This document shows, one piece after another, positions 15,704-22,544 of a stretch of 45,296 bases of DNA. The translations under genes were made by a program, and so were the position numbers. Numbering within the stretch: the stretch's first letter is position 1; every line of letters starts with the position of its first letter. The DNA is from Candidatus Blautia intestinavium. GTDB lineage: Bacteria; Bacillota; Clostridia; Lachnospirales; Lachnospiraceae. The stretch spans positions 1 to 45,296 of the forward strand of contig DXGV01000053.1 in NCBI GenBank assembly GCA_019113745.1, read 5' to 3'. A model generated the notes under the pieces. It ran no database searches. It was given only the letters and a program-made list of their open reading frames with translations, and was not told the origin of the DNA.

Positions 15704-15752
15704 TAGCATCGGTGTACAAGGGACCGTATTGTCCCCTTGTACACCGATGCTA
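15704..15752 (+). repeat. TGTACAAGG hairpin family, copy C
   Basis: The best copy: left arm 15704-15722 and right arm 15734-15752 pair along 19 positions, leaving the loop with ACCGTATTG. It lies between the hydrolase gene and a small lipoprotein gene, just upstream of the latter's ribosome site. Confidence 0.8.
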
Positions 15753-15780
15753 TGAATATTTGCGGAAAAGGAGAAAACAT

Positions 15781-15972
15781 ATGCAAAAATGGAAAATGGC
15801 TTTTGTCCTGGCCGCGGCCTGCGCTTTTTGTTTTACGGGCTGCGGCGCCGACAGGGACTGGAATGAAGAAAAAGGAGAACTGGTAAAAGCGGAAAAGAGT
15901 CCGGATTTCTTTGTCCTTGACCGGGAAGTAACTGATTGTTATAATGAATTTATTGTGAAAAAAGAAATTTAA
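15781..15972 (+). CDS. Small lipoprotein
   Basis: 63 residues with a signal peptide and lipobox F-T-G-C (Cys20), leaving a short acidic mature peptide of about 44 residues. A good ribosome site (AAGGAG) precedes the ATG at 15781; the frame is open further upstream only through the hairpin repeat. It ends 14 nt before malQ and is probably co-transcribed with it. No family recognised; the length suggests a small envelope protein or a shortened relic of a larger lipoprotein. Confidence 0.6.
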   Translation: MQKWKMAFVLAAACAFCFTGCGADRDWNEEKGELVKAEKSPDFFVLDREVTDCYNEFIVKKEI

Positions 15973-15986
15973 CCGGAGGAGAACAA

Positions 15987-17468
15987 ATGAGAGCAAGCGG
16001 GGTTTTGATGCCTGTGTCCAGTATTCCTTCAGAGTTCGGGATAGGGTGTTTTTCCAGAGAGGCTTATGATTTTGTAGATCAACTTGCCGCAGCCGGACAG
16101 AGATACTGGCAGATACTTCCTATGGGGCCTACCGGATATGGAGACTCTCCCTATCAGTCCTGTTCCACTTTTGCGGGGAATCCATATTTTATTGACCTGA
16201 AAACATTGATAGAAGACGGGCTTTTGACTCAGGAAGAATGTGAATCCTGCGACTGGGGAGGAAGTCCCTGTTATGTGGATTATGAAAAGGTTTACCAGTC
16301 CAGATTCCTGCTTCTGCGAAAAGCATATGACAGAACCGATCTGAGAGGAAACAGGGAGTATAAGGAGTTTGTCAGGCAGCAGGGCCACTGGCTTTGGGAT
16401 TATGCGCTTTTTATGGCTATAAAAGACGCCAGGGGAGGGAAAAGCTGGACAGAGTGGCCGAAGGAACTGCAGAACCATCAGTCGCACTCCGTAGAGCAGG
16501 CACGGACGGAGCTGAAAGATGAAATTAATTTTTACTGCTTTCAGCAGTACCTTTTCTCTGTACAGTGGATGAAACTGAAGGCATACGCCAATGAAAAAGG
16601 GGTGTACGTGATCGGGGATGTGCCGATTTATGTTGCTCCTGACAGTTCAGACGCCTGGGCAAATCCGGAGCTGTTCCAGTTTGATGAGAATTACAGCCCC
16701 AGGGCGGTAGCCGGATGTCCTCCGGACGCTTTTTCCGCAACGGGACAGTTGTGGGGAAACCCTCTTTACGACTGGAGAAAACATAAGGAAGAGGGATATT
16801 TGTGGTGGACCAGAAGAATGATCCGGTGCATGGAATTTTACGACGTAGTGAGAATCGATCATTTCCGGGGCTTTGACGAGTATTATTCAATCCCATATGG
16901 CGATAAAACGGCAGAGAAAGGCCATTGGGAAAAAGGACCCGGGCTGGAGCTGTTCCATGTTCTGAACAGCAGGATCGAATCCTTAAGAGTCATTGCGGAA
17001 GATCTTGGCTTTCTTACGGAAAGCGTTTTTAAAATGGTAAGGGAGAGCGGTTATCCCGGGATGAAAGTCCTTCAGTTTGCGTTTGACGAAAGCGAAAGCA
17101 GTTGTTACCTTCCATACAAATATGAAAAAAATTGTGTGGTATACACGGGAACGCATGATAATGAAACTACCAAAGGCTGGCTGGCCGGTCTGAACAGCCA
17201 TGACAGTTCTTTTGTCAGGGCGTACACAGACTGCGACGGAAAAACTCCGGAGGAATGCGTATGGGGGCTGATCCGGGCGGCGCAGGCAAGCGTGGCGGAT
17301 CTCTGCGTTATTCCGGTACAGGATTACCTCTGCCTTGGAAATGAAGCCAGGATGAACACGCCCTCTACTCTCGGAGATAACTGGAAATGGAGACTTGCGA
17401 AAGGACAGATCACGGAAGAACTTCTGAAACGGATCAGGAGCCTGACAGCTCTTTACGGCCGCCTTTAA
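15987..17468 (+). CDS. malQ: 4-alpha-glucanotransferase (amylomaltase)
   Basis: 493 residues, normal for GH77 amylomaltase. It transfers maltodextrin segments between glucan chains in cytosolic maltose and glycogen metabolism. The N-terminus has ILPMGPTGYGDSPYQ, the GH77 acceptor-site region. The catalytic nucleophile is Asp291 in RIDHFRGF, the acid/base Glu lies in IAEDLG, and the third acid in GTHDNETT. The ribosome site is GGAGG. No transporter or other glycan enzyme is adjacent, so it is not part of a visible sugar operon apart from the small lipoprotein gene before it. Confidence 0.95.
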   Translation: MRASGVLMPVSSIPSEFGIGCFSREAYDFVDQLAAAGQRYWQILPMGPTGYGDSPYQSCSTFAGNPYFIDLKTLIEDGLLTQEECESCDWGGSPCYVDYEKVYQSRFLLLRKAYDRTDLRGNREYKEFVRQQGHWLWDYALFMAIKDARGGKSWTEWPKELQNHQSHSVEQARTELKDEINFYCFQQYLFSVQWMKLKAYANEKGVYVIGDVPIYVAPDSSDAWANPELFQFDENYSPRAVAGCPPDAFSATGQLWGNPLYDWRKHKEEGYLWWTRRMIRCMEFYDVVRIDHFRGFDEYYSIPYGDKTAEKGHWEKGPGLELFHVLNSRIESLRVIAEDLGFLTESVFKMVRESGYPGMKVLQFAFDESESSCYLPYKYEKNCVVYTGTHDNETTKGWLAGLNSHDSSFVRAYTDCDGKTPEECVWGLIRAAQASVADLCVIPVQDYLCLGNEARMNTPSTLGDNWKWRLAKGQITEELLKRIRSLTALYGRL

Positions 17469-17577
17469 ACGGAAAGGCCGGCTGATCTGAAAAGAGCGAA
17501 ATGTCGGGCGAAACTGACGGAGAAAGGAACAGATACATAGTCCGGGATCATAACACGGAGGATAAAAGGAGAGACAA

Positions 17578-18045
17578 ATGGAAGATAAGAAAAAAGAGAA
17601 ACTGGTACAGGAGGAAACCTCAGTACAGCCGGAAGAAAACAAAGAGGAAAAAGAAGAGCAGCAGGAGACATCCCAGGGCGGGCTTCCTGTGAGGAGCTGT
17701 ATCCTGATGCTTCTGGCAGGTCTGTATCTCCTGTATACGGGATATAAACTTTGCCAGAATGTCCTCACTGGAGTAGAGGGAGGAAACTGGGGGTTTTTTG
17801 CCGCCGGCGTAGGATTTCTGATCGTAGGAGCCGTGATGCTTTTTATTGCGGGAAAAAATTACCTGAAAAGAGAGAAAGAGAAAAAAGAAGCGCGAGAGAA
17901 AGAAATCCAGAATAATCCTCTGCCGAAGGAGGCGCCAGAGGAAAGAAAGACCATGAGTATTGCGGAACGGGCAAGACTGGCCCAGAATCTTTCCGACAGC
18001 GGGGAAGAAGAACCGGAAGAGAGCCGGGAGAATACAGAAGAATAG
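17578..18045 (+). CDS. Two-TM protein with charged ends, unknown function
   Basis: 155 residues. A Glu/Lys-rich N-terminus (1-35) leads to two membrane helices (about 39-57 and 72-92) joined by a short loop (KLCQNVLTGVEGGNW). The C-terminus (95-155) is highly charged and probably coiled coil at first. The topology puts both ends on the same side, most likely in the cytosol. The family was not recognised. AAGGAGAG precedes the ATG. It lies between malQ and the bidirectional terminator at 18081-18126. Confidence 0.65.
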   Translation: MEDKKKEKLVQEETSVQPEENKEEKEEQQETSQGGLPVRSCILMLLAGLYLLYTGYKLCQNVLTGVEGGNWGFFAAGVGFLIVGAVMLFIAGKNYLKREKEKKEAREKEIQNNPLPKEAPEERKTMSIAERARLAQNLSDSGEEEPEESRENTEE

Positions 18046-18080
18046 AAGCAGAATGCTTCCCGGCAAAAGAACAGCAGAAT

Positions 18081-18126
18081 AAAAACACCGCAGACGGCCA
18101 TTTACGAACGTCTGCGGTGTTTTTTT
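18081..18126. terminator. Bidirectional terminator overlapping the vanZ stop codon
   Basis: AAAAACACCGCAGACG (18081-18096) pairs with 18109-18124, followed by more T. On the minus strand the vanZ reading frame runs through the right arm and stops in the loop (18102-18104). Confidence 0.88.
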
Positions 18127-18644
18127 AACCGGCGTGTCTTTCTGCGGGACTTTCCGGGAGAGCCGGGATTATGAAGGCTGGACCAGCAGAAAAGCTGGAC
18201 AAGAAGAATGCCGACCAACGCGCCAAGGCTGTCGAAACCTACGTCCCGGATGCCGGGAGTCCTGCCGGAAACAAAGGACTGATGATATTCGTCAAGTCCG
18301 GCGAAGCCTACGCAGATGATCCCCGCCAGAATAAAGAGCCAGAAGCCTCTGATCCGGTATACATACAGCGGAAAAGAAATGGCGATGGCAAGGAGACAGT
18401 ATTCTGTCATATGGGCGGCTTTCCGCACATAGTAGTGGATAGATTCCGCTTCATATGCCAGTTCATCGTAGCTTTTTCCCGTATTTAAAAGTTCATTTTT
18501 TGTTTCCACGATCTGATAGCTGATTTTGTAGCTTAATTCCCCGGACACCTCCCCTGTCTGGGCGGAAAATGAAAAAATAATGTACATCATCAGCAGCGCA
18601 GGAAGAAACGAAAGAGGTTTCAGTAAAGTAATTAAGATTTTCAT
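18102..18644 (-). CDS. VanZ-family membrane protein
   Basis: 180 residues with about four membrane helices. Characteristic VanZ features are FSFSAQTGEVS in the first loop, RKAAHMTEYCLLA, and DEYHQSFVSGRTPGIRDVGFDSLGALVG. The founder VanZ gives low teicoplanin resistance, but most homologues have no known role. The last residues (RRKTRRLKKHRRRS) are encoded by the terminator arm and form a basic tail. There is no ribosome site before the ATG; a promoter ends 7 nt upstream, so the mRNA would be almost leaderless. Confidence 0.85.
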   Translation of the reverse strand: MKILITLLKPLSFLPALLMMYIIFSFSAQTGEVSGELSYKISYQIVETKNELLNTGKSYDELAYEAESIHYYVRKAAHMTEYCLLAIAISFPLYVYRIRGFWLFILAGIICVGFAGLDEYHQSFVSGRTPGIRDVGFDSLGALVGILLVQLFCWSSLHNPGSPGKSRRKTRRLKKHRRRS

Positions 18645-18651
18645 GGGTATT

Positions 18652-18680
18652 AATATAGCATGTGGAAATTAAATTGTAAA
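18652..18680 (-). promoter_or_regulatory. vanZ promoter abutting the start codon
   Basis: Minus strand TTTACA (18680-18675), 17-bp spacer, TATATT (18657-18652). Only 7 nt separate the -10 from the ATG (18644), so transcription should begin at or 1 nt before the start codon. Confidence 0.65.
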
Positions 18681-18723
18681 GAGCCGGAAAAACAGAGCTT
18701 ACGACAAAGCCCGAAAAACAGGG

Positions 18724-18752
18724 TAGTCATAAAAACAAAACCATGGTACAAT
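18724..18752 (+). promoter_or_regulatory. Probable thyA promoter
   Basis: TAGTCA (18724-18729), 17-bp spacer, TACAAT (18747-18752), about 60 nt before thyA. Confidence 0.5.
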
Positions 18753-18813
18753 AAGAAAAGTTGAACTCAAAAAGAACGTAAGACCTGAATTTTCCGGGTG
18801 AAAGGAGGCGCAC

Positions 18814-19662
18814 ATGAGCGCAGCAGATACCATTTTTATTAACATGTGCAGAGATATCATTGACAACGGAACCAGCACTGAGGGAGAAAAAGTGCGGCCT
18901 GTATGGGAGGACGGAACTCCGGCTTACACCATAAAAAAATTCGGCGTTGTGAACAGATACGATCTTCGGAAGGAATTTCCGGCGCTGACACTGAGAAAAA
19001 CTGCTCTGAAAAGCGCCATGGATGAAATTTTGTGGATCTGGCAGAAAAAATCTAACAATATCCATGATCTTCACAGCCATATCTGGGACAGTTGGGCGGA
19101 TGAAACAGGATCTATCGGAAAAGCCTACGGATATCAGATGCAGGTGAAACATCAGTATAAAGAGGGTATGATGGATCAGGTTGACAGGGTTCTGTATGAT
19201 CTGAAAAATAATCCCTACAGCCGCCGTATCATGACAAATATTTATGTTCATCAGGACCTCCATGATATGCATCTTTATCCCTGCGCGTATTCCATGACCT
19301 TCAATGTAACAAAGGAACCCGGAAAAGATAAGCTTACTTTAAATGCTATTCTGAATCAGCGGTCTCAGGATATCCTGGCGGCGAACAACTGGAACGTATG
19401 CCAGTACTCGATTCTTCTGATGATGTTTGCCCAGGTGTGCGGCATGGAGGCGGGCGAGCTGGTTCATGTGATCTCCGACTGCCATATTTATGACAGACAT
19501 GTCCCTATCGTTGAGGAACTGATCAAAAGAACGCCTTATCCGGCTCCTGTGGTAAAGCTGAATCCGGAGATTAAAGACTTCTATGATTTCACAACAGACG
19601 ACCTGATCGTGGAAAATTATCAGACCTGGCCGCAGATCAAAAATATCCCGATAGCGATTTAA
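18814..19662 (+). CDS. thyA: Thymidylate synthase
   Basis: 282 residues, ThyA fold. It methylates dUMP to dTMP with methylene-tetrahydrofolate, releasing dihydrofolate. The nucleophile is Cys157 in YPCAYSM; the usual His after Cys is Ala here, a feature of a divergent clostridial branch as far as I can judge. The dUMP-binding RSQDILAANNWNV segment and the HIYDRH end are in place. AAGGAGG precedes the start. folA follows 15 nt later, and the two enzymes form the dTMP/folate recycling cycle. Confidence 0.92.
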   Translation: MSAADTIFINMCRDIIDNGTSTEGEKVRPVWEDGTPAYTIKKFGVVNRYDLRKEFPALTLRKTALKSAMDEILWIWQKKSNNIHDLHSHIWDSWADETGSIGKAYGYQMQVKHQYKEGMMDQVDRVLYDLKNNPYSRRIMTNIYVHQDLHDMHLYPCAYSMTFNVTKEPGKDKLTLNAILNQRSQDILAANNWNVCQYSILLMMFAQVCGMEAGELVHVISDCHIYDRHVPIVEELIKRTPYPAPVVKLNPEIKDFYDFTTDDLIVENYQTWPQIKNIPIAI

Positions 19663-19677
19663 GGAGGAGAAAGCAAA

Positions 19678-20169
19678 ATGAAGTTAATCGTGGCAGTAGA
19701 TAAAAACTGGGGAATAGGAAAAGACAACAAGCTTCTTGTAAGTATCCCGGCGGATATGAAAATGTTCCGCCAGGAGACAACCGGAAAAGTGGTCGTCCTG
19801 GGAAGAAAAACTCTGGCCACTTTTCCGGGAGGCCTTCCCTTAAAAAACAGAACGAATATCATACTTACAGGAAATAAAGACTTCAAAGTGAAAGACGCGG
19901 TTATTGTACATTCTATTGAGGAGCTTCTGGAAGAAATAAAAAAATATCCCTCCGACGAGGTATACTGTATTGGAGGAGACAGTGTTTACAAACAGCTTCT
20001 GCCGTACTGCGACACAGCCATCGTGACGAAGATCGACTTTGCCTATGAGGCGGACCGCTATTTCCCCAATCTGGACGAGGCGTCTGAGTGGAAAATTACC
20101 GGAAGAAGCGAGGAACAGACATATTTCGACCTGGAATATGAGTATGTTACTTATGAGAGGCTGAGCTGA
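19678..20169 (+). CDS. folA: Dihydrofolate reductase
   Basis: 163 residues, standard chromosomal size. It reduces dihydrofolate with NADPH and thereby regenerates the cofactor used by ThyA. The N-terminal LIVAVDKNWGIGKDN is the loop around the active site, the substrate acid is Asp in IPADMKMFR, VLGRKTLATFPGGLPL carries the NADPH-binding part, and YCIGGDSVYKQLL is the second nucleotide motif. GGAGG is directly upstream; co-transcribed with thyA. A bidirectional terminator is at 20241-20284. Confidence 0.94.
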   Translation: MKLIVAVDKNWGIGKDNKLLVSIPADMKMFRQETTGKVVVLGRKTLATFPGGLPLKNRTNIILTGNKDFKVKDAVIVHSIEELLEEIKKYPSDEVYCIGGDSVYKQLLPYCDTAIVTKIDFAYEADRYFPNLDEASEWKITGRSEEQTYFDLEYEYVTYERLS

Positions 20170-20179
20170 GGCAGGAACC

Positions 20180-20235
20180 CAGGAAATCAACTCCTTTTCG
20201 ACTCGCAGGCTTCAACCGCAACGAAAATATCGTGA
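20180..20235 (-). repeat. Dispersed ~50-bp repeat, copy 2
   Basis: Reverse complement matches 60-111 (shared core CGAGTCGAAAAGG and flanks). It lies between the folA stop and the terminator. Confidence 0.55.
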
Positions 20236-20240
20236 CAGAG

Positions 20241-20284
20241 AAAAAGGATTTCATCCCGGAATATTCCGGAACGAAATCCTTTTT
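20241..20284. terminator. Bidirectional terminator between folA and ilvE
   Basis: AAAAAGGATTTC (20241-20252) pairs with GAAATCCTTTTT (20273-20284); an inner CCGGAA/TTCCGG pairing extends the stem. Confidence 0.88.
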
Positions 20285-20304
20285 AAATATTTTTTTTCGA
20301 TTCT

Positions 20305-21330
20305 TTATTTGATCTCCTGGATCCATCCTTCCGGAGCCTCGATGCGTCCCATCTGGATACCTGTCAGCGTATCGTAAAGCTTTCTGGTAACAGGTCCCAT
20401 CTCGTCCATTCCGGAGGGGAAGCAGATTTCCTGACCGTGATTTACGATCTTTCCTACAGGGGAGATAACGGCGGCGGTTCCGCACAGGCCGCATTCCGCA
20501 AAATCTTTTACTTCGTCAAAGTAAACCTCGCGCTCCTCTACTTCAAGTCCGAGATAATGCTCCGCAACATAGATCAGAGAACGGCGGGTGATAGAAGGAA
20601 GAATGCTTCCCGACCTGGGAGTAACGACCTTATTGTCTTTTGTGATAAACAGGAAGTTGGCTCCGCCGGTTTCCTCAACCTTTGTCCTGGTAGCCGCGTC
20701 AAGGTACATATTTTCGTCATATCCGTTGCGGTGCGCTTCCATGATCGCATGCAGGCTCATGGCATAATTAAGACCTGCTTTGATGTGGCCGGTTCCATGG
20801 GGCGCGGCGCGGTCAAAATCGGATACACAGATAGTCAGAGGCTTGATGCCGCCTTTAAAGTAGGGGCCTACCGGCGTTGCGAATACACGGAACTGGTATT
20901 CGTCCGCAGGTTTTACTCCAATGACGGGATTGGAACCGAACATATAAGGACGGATATAGAGGGTGGCGCCGGAGCCGTAAGGCGGTACATAGGCCGCGTT
21001 GGCTTTTACGGTGTCGATCACAGCCTGTACGAAACGATCTTTGGGGAATACAGGCATTTCAAGCCTTTTCGCGGAATTTTCCATACGTTCTGCATTCAGG
21101 TCAGGGCGGAAAGTTACAATGCGTCCGTCTTCGGTTGTGTATGCTTTCATTCCTTCAAAGACAGTCTGCGCATACTGAAGAACGCCGGCACACTCGTTGA
21201 TCACCACATTCGCGTCCTCGGTCAGACGGCCTTCATCCCAGGAGCCATCTTTAAAATCAGATACATAACGATAATCGGTCTGGACATATCCGAAGCCAAG
21301 ATTACCCCAGTCAATGTTCTTTTTTTCCAT
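20305..21330 (-). CDS. ilvE: Branched-chain amino-acid aminotransferase
   Basis: 341 residues, class IV PLP aminotransferase of the longer BCAT type. It interconverts Leu, Ile and Val with their 2-oxo acids using glutamate/2-oxoglutarate. The PLP lysine is Lys184 in GHIKAGLNYA. Supporting motifs are FEGMKAY near residue 58, LYIRP at about 124 and EETGGANFLF. AGGAGG precedes the start, with a promoter at 21373-21401. It stands apart from other ilv/leu genes and ends at a bidirectional terminator. CodY is a usual regulator of such genes, but I see no convincing CodY box here. Confidence 0.94.
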   Translation of the reverse strand: MEKKNIDWGNLGFGYVQTDYRYVSDFKDGSWDEGRLTEDANVVINECAGVLQYAQTVFEGMKAYTTEDGRIVTFRPDLNAERMENSAKRLEMPVFPKDRFVQAVIDTVKANAAYVPPYGSGATLYIRPYMFGSNPVIGVKPADEYQFRVFATPVGPYFKGGIKPLTICVSDFDRAAPHGTGHIKAGLNYAMSLHAIMEAHRNGYDENMYLDAATRTKVEETGGANFLFITKDNKVVTPRSGSILPSITRRSLIYVAEHYLGLEVEEREVYFDEVKDFAECGLCGTAAVISPVGKIVNHGQEICFPSGMDEMGPVTRKLYDTLTGIQMGRIEAPEGWIQEIK

Positions 21331-21372
21331 AATTTTTTCCTCCTCGCATGGTAACTTGAATTCTTTTCATTT

Positions 21373-21401
21373 ATCTTAGCACTTTTGTCCGGCGACTTCA
21401 A
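21373..21401 (-). promoter_or_regulatory. ilvE promoter
   Basis: Minus strand TTGAAG (21401-21396), 17-bp spacer, TAAGAT (21378-21373). Its -35 lies 7 bp from the ispG -35 on the other strand. Confidence 0.65.
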
Positions 21402-21408
21402 CGAAAAC

Positions 21409-21437
21409 TTGTATTTTACCTGTCGCTTAGGTATAAT
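21409..21437 (+). promoter_or_regulatory. ispG promoter
   Basis: TTGTAT (21409-21414), 17-bp spacer, TATAAT (21432-21437), 36 nt before the ATG. Confidence 0.7.
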
Positions 21438-21472
21438 AAAACAGACAGAAAACCGGAAACAGGAGGGCAAGA

Positions 21473-22528
21473 ATGTATCGGGAACATACAAAAGTCGTAC
21501 AGATCGGAGACAGAAAAATCGGGGGAGGCAATCCGATCCTGATCCAGTCCATGACAAATACAAGGACAGACGATATTAATGCTACAGTGGCTCAGATTCT
21601 GGAGCTGGAGGCGGCAGGATGCGAGATCATCCGCTGCGCGGTTCCTGATATGGCCGCCGCCGAAGCGCTTACAGAGATAAAAAAGCAGATCCATATTCCT
21701 CTGGTGGCGGATATCCATTTTGATTACCGTCTCGCTATTGCGGCAATGGAACACGGCGCGGACAAGATCCGTATCAACCCGGGAAATATCGGAGGAAAAG
21801 AGAAGATCCAGGCTGTAGTAAACGTGGCGAAGGAGAGGCAGATACCCATCCGCGTGGGAGTGAACAGCGGCTCTCTGGAAAAAGATCTTGTGGAAAAATA
21901 TGGAGGTGTTACCGCCGAAGGGCTGGTGGAGAGCGCTCTGGATAAGGTGAAGATTATTGAGGATATGGGATATGATAATCTGGTGATCAGTATTAAATCC
22001 TCAGATGTGCTGATGTGCGCAAAGGCACATGAGCTTATAGCAGAAAAAACGGACTATCCGCTCCATGTGGGGATCACTGAAGCAGGAACCTTGTATTCCG
22101 GAAACATCAAATCAGCGGTAGGCCTTGGTATCATTCTGTATCAGGGGATCGGCGATACTATCCGCGTTTCTCTGACAGGGGCTCCGCTGGAAGAAATAAA
22201 GTCCGCAAAAAGGATACTGAAAACACTGGGGCTTCGCAAAGGCGGCGTGGAAGTTGTTTCCTGCCCTACATGCGGACGTACAAGGATCGATCTGATCGGC
22301 CTTGCCAACCAGGTAGAATCTATGGTGCAGGATATTCCCCTTGATATCAAAGTGGCCGTTATGGGCTGCGTGGTAAACGGTCCGGGAGAAGCAAAGGAGG
22401 CCGATATCGGTATTGCCGGAGGCGTGGGCCTGGGACTTTTGATCAGGAAGGGCGAAATCATAAAAAAGGTGCCGGAAGACCAGCTTCTTGCCGCTTTAAG
22501 AGAAGAGCTTCTGCACTGGAACGAATAG
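21473..22528 (+). CDS. ispG: 4-hydroxy-3-methylbut-2-enyl diphosphate synthase
   Basis: 351 residues, the short bacterial IspG (GcpE). It converts methylerythritol cyclodiphosphate to HMBPP in the MEP isoprenoid pathway, using a [4Fe-4S] cluster. An N-terminal TIM barrel (IQSMTNT, DIHFDYRLA, KIRINPGNIG) is followed by a C-terminal reductase-like domain with cluster ligands Cys264 and Cys267 (CPTCGR) and Cys299 with the Glu ligand in VNGPGE. polC starts 16 nt later and fbp follows it, suggesting one operon. dxr and rseP, which often precede ispG in relatives, are absent upstream. Confidence 0.95.
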   Translation: MYREHTKVVQIGDRKIGGGNPILIQSMTNTRTDDINATVAQILELEAAGCEIIRCAVPDMAAAEALTEIKKQIHIPLVADIHFDYRLAIAAMEHGADKIRINPGNIGGKEKIQAVVNVAKERQIPIRVGVNSGSLEKDLVEKYGGVTAEGLVESALDKVKIIEDMGYDNLVISIKSSDVLMCAKAHELIAEKTDYPLHVGITEAGTLYSGNIKSAVGLGIILYQGIGDTIRVSLTGAPLEEIKSAKRILKTLGLRKGGVEVVSCPTCGRTRIDLIGLANQVESMVQDIPLDIKVAVMGCVVNGPGEAKEADIGIAGGVGLGLLIRKGEIIKKVPEDQLLAALREELLHWNE

Positions 22529-22544
22529 AAAAGAGGAGAACGGG

